Shown: positions 51,933 through 61,420, numbered from the stretch's first letter. The stretch is DNA of 64,000 nt from Methylocella sp. (GCA_037200525.1 JBBCGG010000001.1:4084501-4148500), one strand, 5' to 3'. Notes: generated by a model not told the origin, from the letters alone. Translations and numbers: made by a program.

Positions 51933-53900
51933 ATGCAACCTAACATCCATGCTCGCAGAATGTCGCGGTTCACCGCGGCGTTGTGCGTATTGTCGACGTT
52001 CGCGTCGAGCACCGGCTACGCCGCCGAAAAAGACGCCGCGGCGTCCGTCGCCACCAAGAGCCCGATCAAGCATGTCATCATCCTGATCGGTGAAAATCGC
52101 GGTCTTGACCATACGTTCGGCGTCTATAAGCCGAAGGGTAAAGGTCAGACAATCTCGAACCTTCTGTCCAAGGGCATCGTCAAGGAAAACGGGAAACCGG
52201 GGCCGAATTTCGCCCTCGCTCAGCAGTTCTCGGTTTCGCCTCAGAAGACCTATTTCATCAGCGCGAAAAAGGCCGATAAGACTCCTTACGGCTCCGCCAA
52301 TCTGATGCCGCAGCCCAATACCGCTTCGGCCCCAACTGCGCAAATGACGAACGACGCGCCCTTCACCAGCGTTTCGATCATTGCGCCGCTTGAAAATGAT
52401 ATCGAACCGCAGGACCTTGGTTTGCTGACGACCGGCGCTACCGGACTGCCGCATGGCGTCTTGGATACGCGCGTCCCCGGCGCAGGCGCTCTAAACGGTC
52501 CCTACCCGTTGCTTGGAGCCAACCTCAGCGACGATGATTACACCGGCGATCAAACGCACAAGTTTTTCCCGATGTATCAGATGATGGATTGCAAACTCTC
52601 CTCGGCGACCAAGGAGAATCCGTCAGGCTGTCTCAGCGACCTTTACCCCTTCGCAGGGTCGACGTTTGGAGGGTCGAATAACAACGTCGGCGCTGACATG
52701 GGATTCCTCAACGCCGAGCAGGAACAGGCCTCGATGCTGAAGGCCCTCGCTGATCGATTCACCTTGAGCGACAACTTCCATCAATCGAGGATCGGCGGGA
52801 CCAACGCGAACCACATCACGCTCGGCACCGGCGACGCGATCTTCTGGACCGACGGCAATGGCAACGCGATCACGCCGCCGGCCTCGCAAATTTCGAATCC
52901 GAATCCGGTCCCTGGGACCAACAATCTCTATATCGCCAATAACAACTTCACCAATTGCTCGGACACGACCCAGCCTGGCGTCAAGCCGATCGTCGATTAC
53001 CTCAACTCTCTCCCCTATGCGGCTGAGCCGAATTGTAAGGAGGGTCATTATTACGAGTTCAACGACATCAACCCGGGCTTCCTGCCAAACGGCGCGCTTT
53101 CGGGCGCGGGCAACGTTCCGCCTTCGCCTCTCAGAACTATTGGCGATGAGCTGATCGAGAGCAATATTTCCTGGGCCTATTTTGGCGGAGCCTACAATGA
53201 CGCTGTCGCTCTCTCGAACGAGGCGGTAGCCGCCAATCCGACGAGCCCCAATATAGACGTGGCGGCCGTCAGCGATCCGGCGCATGCCCTTGGCGTCGCC
53301 TATTGCCAGCAGTGCAACCCGTTCGAATATGCAACGTCGATCATGGCCAATCCGGCGGTTAGGACCGAGCATCTCAAGGACACTGTTGATCTGATCGCCG
53401 ACATTCAGAACAACACGCTTCCTTCGGTCTCGTTCGCTAAACCGGATAGTCTGCTCGACGGCCATCCCCAGACCTCGAAAATCGATCTCTTTGAGGCCTA
53501 TACGCAGAAAATCCTCGACGCTCTCGAAGCCAATCCGAAGCTGAAGGCGACGACGGCCGTGATCATCACCTGGGACGAAGCTGGCGGCTTCTATGACTCC
53601 GGCTACATTCAGCCGATCGACTTCTTCGGCGACGGGCCGCGCATTCCGCTGTTGATCCTTTCGCCCTATTCCACGGGCGGCATTGTCAACCACAGCTATG
53701 GCGACCATGTCTCGCTGCTGAAGTTCATCGAGCGCAACTGGAAGCTGAAGCCGATCAGCGATCGCAGCCGCGACAATCTGCCGAACCCGACGGCTACGAA
53801 GGACAATCCCTACGTTCCGACCAACCCACCGGCGCTTGATGATTTGTTCGACGCGTTCGACTTCGACGCTGCTCCGAACAATCAGCCCTACAGCGAGTAG
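51933..53900 (+). CDS. Secreted phosphoesterase (alkaline phosphatase-like; phospholipase C/acid phosphatase family), paralog 1
   Basis: A 655-residue exported protein with signal peptide (about residues 1-31, ending GYAA). It belongs to the PF04185-type phosphoesterase family (bacterial phospholipase C and AcpA-like). The N-terminal metal/nucleophile region reads KHVIILIGENRGLDHTFG, a variant of the more common GENRSFDN. The C-terminal TWDEAGGFYDSGYIQP, FGDGPRIPLLILSPYS and NHSYGDHVSLLKFIERNW motifs are intact. It is the first gene after tRNA-Arg. Substrate not known; the long central insertion (about residues 100-400) is shared with paralog 2. Confidence 0.87.
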   Translation: MQPNIHARRMSRFTAALCVLSTFASSTGYAAEKDAAASVATKSPIKHVIILIGENRGLDHTFGVYKPKGKGQTISNLLSKGIVKENGKPGPNFALAQQFSVSPQKTYFISAKKADKTPYGSANLMPQPNTASAPTAQMTNDAPFTSVSIIAPLENDIEPQDLGLLTTGATGLPHGVLDTRVPGAGALNGPYPLLGANLSDDDYTGDQTHKFFPMYQMMDCKLSSATKENPSGCLSDLYPFAGSTFGGSNNNVGADMGFLNAEQEQASMLKALADRFTLSDNFHQSRIGGTNANHITLGTGDAIFWTDGNGNAITPPASQISNPNPVPGTNNLYIANNNFTNCSDTTQPGVKPIVDYLNSLPYAAEPNCKEGHYYEFNDINPGFLPNGALSGAGNVPPSPLRTIGDELIESNISWAYFGGAYNDAVALSNEAVAANPTSPNIDVAAVSDPAHALGVAYCQQCNPFEYATSIMANPAVRTEHLKDTVDLIADIQNNTLPSVSFAKPDSLLDGHPQTSKIDLFEAYTQKILDALEANPKLKATTAVIITWDEAGGFYDSGYIQPIDFFGDGPRIPLLILSPYSTGGIVNHSYGDHVSLLKFIERNWKLKPISDRSRDNLPNPTATKDNPYVPTNPPALDDLFDAFDFDAAPNNQPYSE

Positions 53901-54228
53901 AGACGCTTAGAATCGCGCGTAACCAGCTCCGGCATAGGGAATGCGCGATTTGGTCGAGATGATTGCGATGGCGCCGATCAAGCGAAGGCCTTGCGGCGCC
54001 ATTCGTTCATTCCGCTAAAGGGTGGCGCGATCGGCGCGCCGCGCCTCCCCATAACTTCATCGACATCGAGAAGGCGTCGTTTTGCCGCTCTTCCGGCTTT
54101 TCGAGCTTGGTTCGTCGCAAATTCATCGCCGGCCATCGCTCGTCGCAAAGCCTACATGAATCTGTATTGGTTCCGTCATGCAGCGCGACTAAGCGTTGCC
54201 TCGCATTTCCGCTTTAGAAAGAAGAAGC
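53901..54228. other. Gap between the two phosphoesterase genes
   Basis: About 330 bases with no gene I can support; an 84-codon frame at 53963-54217 has no recognisable content. Possible Pho-like sequence CCGTCAT at about 54174 is a weak match. The ribosome-binding region of the next gene is purine-rich (AGAAAGAAGAAGC). Confidence 0.4.
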
Positions 54229-56286
54229 ATGCCATCGCACACTCCGATTCGTCGAAAAAGCCGGCTCAAGATAGTCGCCGGCGTTTCCATGACAGCGCTA
54301 ATGGGTTTGGGAGTCGCGACGCTCCCGCATGGCGCGGACCGCGGCGCCTTCGCCGCGACTGCGACGCGGCCGGCCCCGAAGCCGGTGAAGCCAGAGCAGA
54401 TAGCGACCGAGTCGCCGATCAAACACGTGATTTATATCGTTGGCGAAAATCGCAGCTTCGATAATATCTACGGCACGTACCAGCCCAAACACGGGCAGAA
54501 GATCTGGAATCTGCTGTCGCAGGGCATCGTCAACGCCGATGGAACTCCTGGCAGGAATTTCGCCAAGGGACGGCAAAACCAGGCGACATCGACCAATGGC
54601 CGGTTCGCTCTCAGCCCACAGACCAAAGCCCCTTACACGTTCCTGCCGGTGCCTACCATCGCGTCCGCGCAGCCCGAAGGCGTCGGCCTTGAATTCGGCA
54701 TCGTGAATGCGTCCGGCATGCCGACCGCCGCATTTCCGGAAGGCGATCCTGAAATTCCGCTCAATGATCAAATCACGCTCGCAACCGGCGGCACCGGATC
54801 CATTCCAAAGAATGGCGCCGATACCCGCATTCCCGGCGTGAATCAGTTGCCCGCAGGACCGTTCAGGCAGACCGGCCCAACGCTTCCCTACGACGCGTAT
54901 GAAGGCGACACGATCCATCAAATGTTCCAGATGTGGCAGCAGAGCGACTGCAGCATGAAGAATGCGACGCGGGAAAACCCCACGGGCTGCTTGCACGATC
55001 TCTATCCTTTCGTCGCGACGACCAACGGCACTTTGCCGACCCAGACGCCGACCGACGGCGGTCAGGACATGGCGTTCTTCGACATGAATGCGGGCGATGC
55101 GCCGATCTTCAAGTCGATCGCCGACAATTACACGCTCCTAGACAATTTCCATCAGGCGATCATGGGTGGATCGGTCACCGGCGCGTTCGGAATCATCTAC
55201 GCCGACAATCTCTTCTACAGCGACAGTAACGGCAATCCGCTGGTCCCGCCGGGCAGCATCATGGATCCCGATCCTATTGCCGGCACGGTCAACACCTATC
55301 AATCCAACGGCACCTGGGTTAACTGCAGCGACCGGAATCAGCCCGGCGTCGCCGAGCTCCAGAACTACCTCGGCTCGCTTCACTATTTCGTCGGCGCACA
55401 CTGCGCTCCAAACGCTTATTACGCCACGCGCGACGCCAGTCCGCCCTACAACGCCAATGGCTCGCTCGCCGCAGCTTCAACGACGACCATGCCGCCGTCG
55501 ACGCAGCGACAAATCGGCGACGTGTTGAGCGCCAAGAACATTCCGTGGATCTGGTATAGCGGCGGCTATGACTCGGCGGTCGCTGTCGCCAACGGGGCCA
55601 CGGATATCGTCGATCAGGTGTTCAACGCCGGCTATGACAAGCTTGCCAATCCGTTCGGATACTCGAAGCAGATCATGGGCGACCCGACGCAACGGACGAC
55701 GCACATCAAGGATGTCACCGATAATCTCTTCGACGACATCGCGAACGACGCTTTGCCGTCGGTCGCCTTCGTCAAAATGGACGGCGGCCTTGAAGGGCAT
55801 CCCGGCAGCGGCAAGGTCAGTCTTCTGGAGGAATTCGTCCAGGACATCGTCGACCGGGTAAAAGCCAATCCCAAGCTGTTTGCTGAGACCGCGATCATCC
55901 TCACCTTCGACGAAAGCGGCGGCTTGTACGACAGCGGCTTCATTCAACCGCTCGACTTCTTCGGCGACGGACCGCGCATCGCGACTTTCGTGATTTCGCC
56001 ATACTCCACCGGCGGACGCGTTGTGCATACCTATTACGATCAGGCGTCGGTCTTGAAGTTCATCGAACGAAACTGGGGTCTCGGCAAGATTTCAAATCGC
56101 AGCCGCGACAACCTGCCGAATCCAATCATGGATGAAGCCAACCCGTGGGTGCCGGTGAACATGCCCGCGATCGGCGATCTCTTTGATATGTTCGATTTCG
56201 ACCATGCTGAGGATCGGCATGACCATGATGGCGATGGCCATGATCAAGGCGGCGGCGATAATCATCACAACGGAAATCAGTTCTAA
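54229..56286 (+). CDS. Secreted phosphoesterase (alkaline phosphatase-like), paralog 2, with His/Asp-rich tail
   Basis: A 685-residue relative of paralog 1 with a signal peptide (residues about 1-43, cleaved near AFAA). It has the canonical KHVIYIVGENRSFDNIYGTY, then FDESGGLYDSGFIQP, FGDGPRIATFVISPYS and VVHTYYDQASVLKFIERNW. The last ~35 residues are rich in His, Asp and Gly (HDHDGDGHDQGG), which suggests metal binding. ATG 54229 is chosen for signal peptide and context; an upstream TTG at 54196 only adds residues. The two paralogs lie in tandem, so one likely arose by duplication. Confidence 0.87.
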   Translation: MPSHTPIRRKSRLKIVAGVSMTALMGLGVATLPHGADRGAFAATATRPAPKPVKPEQIATESPIKHVIYIVGENRSFDNIYGTYQPKHGQKIWNLLSQGIVNADGTPGRNFAKGRQNQATSTNGRFALSPQTKAPYTFLPVPTIASAQPEGVGLEFGIVNASGMPTAAFPEGDPEIPLNDQITLATGGTGSIPKNGADTRIPGVNQLPAGPFRQTGPTLPYDAYEGDTIHQMFQMWQQSDCSMKNATRENPTGCLHDLYPFVATTNGTLPTQTPTDGGQDMAFFDMNAGDAPIFKSIADNYTLLDNFHQAIMGGSVTGAFGIIYADNLFYSDSNGNPLVPPGSIMDPDPIAGTVNTYQSNGTWVNCSDRNQPGVAELQNYLGSLHYFVGAHCAPNAYYATRDASPPYNANGSLAAASTTTMPPSTQRQIGDVLSAKNIPWIWYSGGYDSAVAVANGATDIVDQVFNAGYDKLANPFGYSKQIMGDPTQRTTHIKDVTDNLFDDIANDALPSVAFVKMDGGLEGHPGSGKVSLLEEFVQDIVDRVKANPKLFAETAIILTFDESGGLYDSGFIQPLDFFGDGPRIATFVISPYSTGGRVVHTYYDQASVLKFIERNWGLGKISNRSRDNLPNPIMDEANPWVPVNMPAIGDLFDMFDFDHAEDRHDHDGDGHDQGGGDNHHNGNQF

Positions 56287-56396
56287 CGAGCGCTGATCGA
56301 GTATTGCAAAGAGCGAAGTAAAATTGGCGCCGGTCGGGCTTACTGCCTGGGCGGCGCCAACATCATTGTGACGGTAGACGCGCATAGCGCGTACAG

Positions 56397-56414
56397 CTGT
56401 CACAACACTGTAAC
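56397..56414 (+). promoter_or_regulatory. Pho-box-like direct repeat upstream of imelysin
   Basis: CTGTCAC (56397-56403), a 4-base spacer, and CTGTAAC (56408-56414). This is the PhoB layout of two CTGTCAT-like repeats, 7+4+7, with mismatches only at positions 6 or 7. It lies 10 bases before the first ATG of the imelysin frame, so the real start would be downstream. Two phosphoesterase genes just upstream make phosphate control plausible. Confidence 0.5.
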
Positions 56415-56423
56415 ACAGATGAA

Positions 56424-57353
56424 ATGATCTCAGCTCTAATGATTGAAGCGACACGCAGGGCGACAGCGATCCATACGACCGGCCTTATCTCCGCCGAAAA
56501 TATTTCAGCATCGCCAGACACGCGTTCGCCGCGACGTCACGCGACCGGATTGAAACAGCGCTTTCGCTCAAAAATTTCGCGGCTTCTGACCACAACAATT
56601 TGCTTTCTGGCCGCGATTGACGCCGCATCCTACGCGAGCGCGGGCCCTCTTGATGAAGCCGCCGAGCAATATCGCCCTTATCTCATCGAGGGCATCGGCC
56701 AGGCTCTCAGCGGTGCGCAGGCGCTACAAGGGCGCGTGGCGGCAAAGGATGTCCAAGGGGCGAAGGAGGCGTGGATCTCTGCGCGCGCCGGCTGGGAGCG
56801 ATCCGAAGTATTCACGGGCGGATTTGTGCCCGATCTTGATCAGAAGATCGATACTTGGCCGAACGCGACAACGGGCTTTCATGCAATTGAGGCAAGACTG
56901 TTCGGCGCAAATCATACGGATGTCGAGGCTGACGCGAACGACCTTGTCGCGCGCTTGACCCACCTACACGCAGAAGCTCGCGAGATTCGGTTGACGCCGC
57001 AAGGACTTTTGAACGGAACCGCGCAACTTGCATATGAAGTCGGCGAGAACAAGTCGGACGGCGGGGAGTCGCGCATCAGCGGCACCTCGCTCGATGATAT
57101 GCGCAATAACGTCGCCGGCATTGAGATTGCCTACAACGTCGTTTTCTCATCTCAGATCGAAGCGATCGATCCGAAGCTTGCGGACGCCGCTCGAAGCCAG
57201 ATCGGACAGTTGAAAGCTTTGCTCGACGTATCGAGCCTCGACAAGGTTGATGCCCCCAAACTCCGGCGGGCGACCGAAGAATTCGTGGTCACGCTCCAGA
57301 ATGCCGCGCCTAAAATTGGGCTCGTACGACCGACGCTGGAATCAAGCCCATAA
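56424..57353 (+). CDS. Imelysin-family (M75/EfeO-like) periplasmic protein
   Basis: A 309-residue frame. The imelysin domain spans about residues 70-300 with the diagnostic H-x-x-E motif (HAIE, His153-Glu156) and the four-helix-type pattern around WISARAGWERSEVFTGGF. Such proteins bind iron or copper in EfeUOB-like or related systems. A signal peptide starts at about residue 43 (KQRFRSKISRLLTTTICFLAAIDAASYASA in pieces), after a TTG codon at 56550. The first 42 residues look unlike a leader, and the Pho-box-like site at 56397 also argues for a later start, so the true start may be TTG 56550 or another codon. It precedes a di-haem cytochrome. Confidence 0.83.
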   Translation: MISALMIEATRRATAIHTTGLISAENISASPDTRSPRRHATGLKQRFRSKISRLLTTTICFLAAIDAASYASAGPLDEAAEQYRPYLIEGIGQALSGAQALQGRVAAKDVQGAKEAWISARAGWERSEVFTGGFVPDLDQKIDTWPNATTGFHAIEARLFGANHTDVEADANDLVARLTHLHAEAREIRLTPQGLLNGTAQLAYEVGENKSDGGESRISGTSLDDMRNNVAGIEIAYNVVFSSQIEAIDPKLADAARSQIGQLKALLDVSSLDKVDAPKLRRATEEFVVTLQNAAPKIGLVRPTLESSP

Positions 57354-57470
57354 TCGTGACGTCTCCACTGGCATCTGATGGGCCTTGGCCTCGAACGCTT
57401 TCGTTGACGCGATGGTCAGCATGTCGGGCCGCTCACAAATCCCATCACGTCGCAAATTGAGGATCACTCG

Positions 57471-58835
57471 ATGATCGTTCGGACGCTTTCATTGGTTGCG
57501 GTTGGCCTCGTCGCGGCTTTGGTTCTTCAGAAAGCCGTCGCCTTTCCGGTGGACGGCGGGCAAACAACTCTACCTGTCGGAACCGAGTTGAATGAAGACG
57601 CGATCGACCTTCCGCGCGAGGTGTTTCATTCTGAAGTAATCGGAGGCCGCAAGTCATATCTGGTGAATCTCGGAGACATGGCTTTTAATGCGCCCGATAT
57701 TCTGGGCGGCGCAGCGCGACAGGCGGGCGTCAGTTGCGGCGCGTGCCACGTTAATGGCGCGTCGAATCCGAAGCTCTTTGTTTCGGGAATGTCGACGCGG
57801 CCCGGCAATTTTGATACCTCCGGCCCGTTGTTTAATCCAAAAGCCAACAATCTCGTTCTCGACCCGGTGCGAATTCCAAGTTTGCGCGGCGCGCGTTATC
57901 TCGCGCCCTATGGAAACGATGGACGCACAGAATCATTGCGGGATTTTATCCGCAATGTGATCGTCGTCGAGTTCGCCGGTCCCGAGCCGTCTCCGGCAAT
58001 TCTCGATGGGTTGGTTGCCTATATCCAGGACATCGATTTTCTGCCGAACCCGAGTCTTGGTCCAAGCGGGAAATTGAATTCAGACGCTAGCGACGCCGAG
58101 CGGCGGGGAGAGGCGCTCTTCAATAAACCTTTCCCGCACGATCAAAATCTCAGCTGCGCAGGCTGTCACCTTCCGTCGGGCGCGTTTCTTGATCACAAGC
58201 AACACGATGTGGGATCGGGCGGATTATATAAGACGCCTACCTTATTGAACGCGGATTTCAACGCTCCTTACTTCCACGACGGGCGTTTCGACACCTACGA
58301 CCAAGTGGTGGATCACTTTGATGGCGAATTCAGCCTTGGACTTTCGGCGCAGGACAAGAAGGATCTTGTTGCATATTTGATAGCTATCGGCGATGGCGTG
58401 CGGGCGTATGAACGCGAGGGTTCAGGCGCCAAACTCCAGGAGATCGCCAGCTTCGTGAGCGTGTTGGACACGGCGATTCCGGCGCATGACAACGAAATTA
58501 TCGGGCTCGTGGTGGATACGGTTGGCGGCGAGTTGCGCGATTTAACGGAGCACATTCCGGACCGGAGAGATTCGACTGTGTCTGGCGGGGAGAAGGAGCG
58601 CAATCTTGCTCGCATGGCTCTTAAGGAGATCGTGCTAAACCTCCGGCGGATAGATGTCGACGCGGCCGATGGAAAATACAATGACGCGGCCAACGAATAC
58701 AGGACCTACAATCGCCTGATGCGGGCCGGAGTTCCAGTCATCATCGGCAACGCTGAAAAATGGTCCTTATTCAATCCGTCAATTCATGACGCCCATTACG
58801 CCGCCCTGCGTCAGCTCCTTCAATCCAAGCATTAG
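57471..58835 (+). CDS. Secreted di-haem cytochrome c (MauG/CcpA-like)
   Basis: A 454-residue exported protein with signal peptide (about residues 1-24). Two covalent haem sites are present: C89-x2-C92-H93 (SCGACHVNG) and C229-x2-C232-H233 (CAGCHLPSG). Spacing and motifs such as TPTLLNADFNAPYFHDGRFDTYDQVVDHF resemble the di-haem peroxidase/MauG group. It follows the imelysin gene after 118 bases. In related systems imelysin-type proteins pair with di-haem oxidases, so a joint metal or peroxide function is possible but not shown. Confidence 0.86.
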   Translation: MIVRTLSLVAVGLVAALVLQKAVAFPVDGGQTTLPVGTELNEDAIDLPREVFHSEVIGGRKSYLVNLGDMAFNAPDILGGAARQAGVSCGACHVNGASNPKLFVSGMSTRPGNFDTSGPLFNPKANNLVLDPVRIPSLRGARYLAPYGNDGRTESLRDFIRNVIVVEFAGPEPSPAILDGLVAYIQDIDFLPNPSLGPSGKLNSDASDAERRGEALFNKPFPHDQNLSCAGCHLPSGAFLDHKQHDVGSGGLYKTPTLLNADFNAPYFHDGRFDTYDQVVDHFDGEFSLGLSAQDKKDLVAYLIAIGDGVRAYEREGSGAKLQEIASFVSVLDTAIPAHDNEIIGLVVDTVGGELRDLTEHIPDRRDSTVSGGEKERNLARMALKEIVLNLRRIDVDAADGKYNDAANEYRTYNRLMRAGVPVIIGNAEKWSLFNPSIHDAHYAALRQLLQSKH

Positions 58836-59587
58836 AGGAAAGACTGGGCGGCGGCTCGAACTTATTCGACAACTACGGATGACGGGCGGAGATTAAACGG
58901 AGCGGTCAGCTGCCGATTCGTCTTCATTGGAAGTCGCGCAAGCGTGCTGCGACGCGAAGTCATATGAGCCTGTAACGCCAAATGGCGCAACATGTCGCTT
59001 GGCGATCTTCAGCGGCCTCGGCTGACCATATGGAACCGTGCTGCCGCCAGTAGAAAAAGGAACCAGGCGTAAAAGCCTGGTCATAAGTCAGATGATATCG
59101 GAGTCGTTGCCGTCAGGTAGCCTGATCGGGGACGCCTGTCTGTTCACGATGACCGCGCTAAGGTCCCCACCAACACGGTCACAACAACAGACATTGCCGC
59201 AGCAAGGCCTTCTGCTGCGGCGAAGTGGGAGTTAACATAATTGTCAACTACCTCCAAATCCGCCATATCAAAAGATCAGCGTCCCTTATCTGCCTCAACC
59301 GGCTTCCACGCCAGAGATCTTGCCATCAGGTGGGGAAAATTCTTTGCTCGAAGCGAATCTTCCCGGCCGAGAAAGGCTGACAATACTCAGCCTCGCTATG
59401 TTGATGCTTAACGATTTAATGCTGTTATAAAATGAAAAACATTACTTATTATCGGAACTCCCGGGACATTCTTCTTCTTGCATAGTCTCGTGTTTTGTGG
59501 CAGTATACATTCATTATCTAACATATGTTTCATTTACGTAAAAATTTTTTCAATTGTAGTGATCTTGGCCCAACGCGAGTAGGCTTA
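58836..59587. other. Long non-coding gap with two hairpins before the IS element
   Basis: About 750 bases without a gene I can support. Two stem-loops are visible: ACCAGGC/GCCTGGT (59062-59081, 6-base loop) and GCCGCAGCA/TGCTGCGGC (59196-59221, 9-bp stem, 8-base loop). Neither has a T-run. The right third (about 59400-59570) is AT-rich. It may hold a non-coding RNA or be an old insertion scar. Confidence 0.5.
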
Positions 59588-60425
59588 GGGCCCAGACCCA
59601 TAAAATGGTTGGCGTGACAGGCGGATTGTGATTCACAGCTTCCGAAAGGAAGCGACTATGAATCGGGATCAATTCTGGCTGACGGACGCGCAGTTCGCGA
59701 AGATCGCGCCGCATCTTCCCACGGACACGCGCGGCAAGGCGCGCGTCGATGATCGCCGGGTGATCAGCGGGATCATTCATGTGCTGAAATCTGGCGGACG
59801 CTGGATTGACGCGCCGCTGGAGTACGGGCCAAAGAAGACTCTCTACAATCGCTACGTTCGCTGGGCTGCTAAGGGCGTTTGGATCGATCTGTTCCACGCG
59901 CTTGCGCAAGCAGGCGGGCCGCCGGCGCAGGTCCTCATCGACTCCTCGGCGGTCAAGGCGCATCGCTCGGCCAGTGGCGGCAAAGGGGGGAGAAGAATCA
60001 GGCCATCGGCCGTTCGCGCGGCGGGCGCACAACCAAAATCCACGCATTGACCGATGCGGACTGCCGCCCGCTGTCTTTCATGCTCACCGGCGGCCAAATC
60101 GCCGATTGCTCGGCGGGCGCGGAGCTTATCGCGCGACTTCCTCCTTGCGAAATCCTCCATGGCGACAAGGGCTACGACGCAAATGCGATCCGTCGGCAGG
60201 TCGAGGAGCGCGGAGCTATGCCGAATATCCCGCCCAAGGCCAATCGCAGGTGGAAGAACTGCTTCTCGCCCTTCCTCTATCGAAACCGCAACGCCATCGA
60301 ACGCATGTTCTGCCGCCTGAAAGACTTCAGGCGCGTGGCTACCCGCTACGACCGAAACGCATTAAACTTCCTCGCCACAGTCTGCATCGCCGCTACCGTT
60401 TGCTACTGGTTGTGAGTCTGGACCC
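59588..60425 (+). mobile_element. Second type of IS5-family (IS427-like) element
   Basis: An 838-bp element, different from the pair at 37.7 and 43.2 kb. Its ends are imperfect inverted repeats (GGGCCCAGACCCA on the left; the right end read in reverse gives GGGTCCAGACTCA), with TA next to each end. A two-frame transposase lies inside. It stands 140 bases before the outer-membrane protein gene. Confidence 0.88.
59658..60415 (+). CDS. IS5-family transposase, two frames joined by -1 frameshift
   Basis: Frame A (59658-60050) has the DUF4096-type domain, with VLIDSSAVKAHR carrying the first Asp. The second frame (visible to 60415) continues EKNQAIGRSRGGRTTKIHALTDA, with GDKGYDANAIRRQ (Asp) and NAIERMFCRLKDFRR (Glu). 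A run of three A and six G (about 59984-59992) is the likely slippage site. The DDE motif is complete, so the element may be active. About 40 percent or less of residues look the same as in the other IS by eye. Confidence 0.87.
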
Positions 60426-60565
60426 TAGCAGGCCACATGCGCCAAAAAAAGGCATTTCAATGGCCATTCTGGAGCTTGAGCCATTGTAGATTGACGGAGA
60501 TGGGCTCAGTTTAAGGAGCATTAACCTAAAAAAAGGGGGGACGTGTTACGTTTCGTCGTATTCTC

Positions 60566-61345
60566 ATGGCTTCGGCTGGCGTCATCGCGCTGGCTGGATC
60601 GGCTGTTGCGGCCGACCTGCCCTCGCGGGCTCCGCCGCCGGTCTATCTGCCGCCGGCGCCGATCTTCACCTGGACCGGCATCTATATCGGCGGCCAGATC
60701 GGCTACGCTTGGGGCAACCAGAACACCAATTTTGGCGACAATTTTGGCGATTTCGCTCAGTTCAGCAATAGCGCTCAAGGCGTCATCGGCGGCGCTCACG
60801 TCGGCTATAACCTGCAGCTGAGCCAGTTCGTCATCGGTATCGAAGGCAGCGTCGACGGCACCAGCCTCAGCAAATCCTTCAACAGCAGCAACACGTTCTT
60901 TGGCGGGGCGCTTCCCGGCAACGTCAACATCAACGTCAACTCGGGCGTTCAGGGTTCGATCCGCGGCCGCGTCGGCTACGCTTGGGACCGCGTCCTGTTG
61001 TACGCAACAGGCGGCGTCGCCTTCGCTGGCGTCGACGGCAACATTCAGAGCAATTTCGCAGATGGATTCGGCGGCTTCGACAGCGCTTCGTCGACGCGGG
61101 TTGGCTGGACCGTCGGCGGCGGCCTCGAATATGCCGTCACCAACAATTGGTCGATCCGGGTGGAATATCGCTATTCCGATTTCGGCCATTCGACGATCTT
61201 CGCGAGCAATTCGTTCAACGATCCGATCCTTGGCAGCGCTGGCGCTTTCTTCAACCGTCACGTCGTCGAGAACCAGGTGCAGGTCGGCTTCAGCTACAAG
61301 TTCGATATGCTGCCCCCGCCGGTTCCGGTTGTGGCCAAATACTGA
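60566..61345 (+). CDS. Outer-membrane beta-barrel protein (Omp25/31-like porin family)
   Basis: A 259-residue protein of the alphaproteobacterial Omp25/Omp31 type. After ADLPSRAPP the mature barrel starts with FTWTGIYIGGQIGYAWG, and ends with VEYRYSDFGH and VQVGFSYKF. The signal peptide (MASAGVIALAGSAVAA) has no basic start, which is unusual. Upstream the frame reads RRIL before MASAG, but without a start codon; a GTG at 60543 is in another frame, reading MLRF. So the 5' end may carry a small frameshift or an A7G6 homopolymer error at 60528-60540. It is 140 bases after an IS element. Confidence 0.83.
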   Translation: MASAGVIALAGSAVAADLPSRAPPPVYLPPAPIFTWTGIYIGGQIGYAWGNQNTNFGDNFGDFAQFSNSAQGVIGGAHVGYNLQLSQFVIGIEGSVDGTSLSKSFNSSNTFFGGALPGNVNINVNSGVQGSIRGRVGYAWDRVLLYATGGVAFAGVDGNIQSNFADGFGGFDSASSTRVGWTVGGGLEYAVTNNWSIRVEYRYSDFGHSTIFASNSFNDPILGSAGAFFNRHVVENQVQVGFSYKFDMLPPPVPVVAKY

Positions 61346-61387
61346 GGCATAGCCTCCCGGCTTCAACTTTCAGGACGAAAGCCAATG

Positions 61388-61420
61388 AAAACCCGGCCAA
61401 CTGGCCGGGTTTTTATTTTA
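61388..61420 (+). terminator. Rho-independent terminator after the omp gene
   Basis: An 11-bp perfect stem (AAAACCCGGCC / GGCCGGGTTTT) with a 4-base loop, followed by TATTTTA. It starts 43 bases after the stop codon of the outer-membrane gene. The U-rich end is built into the right arm, as in classical terminators. Confidence 0.85.

Noticed and set aside
53963-54217. 84-codon frame between the phosphoesterases
   Set aside because: Composition and lack of start context give no support; overlapping frames are equally long.
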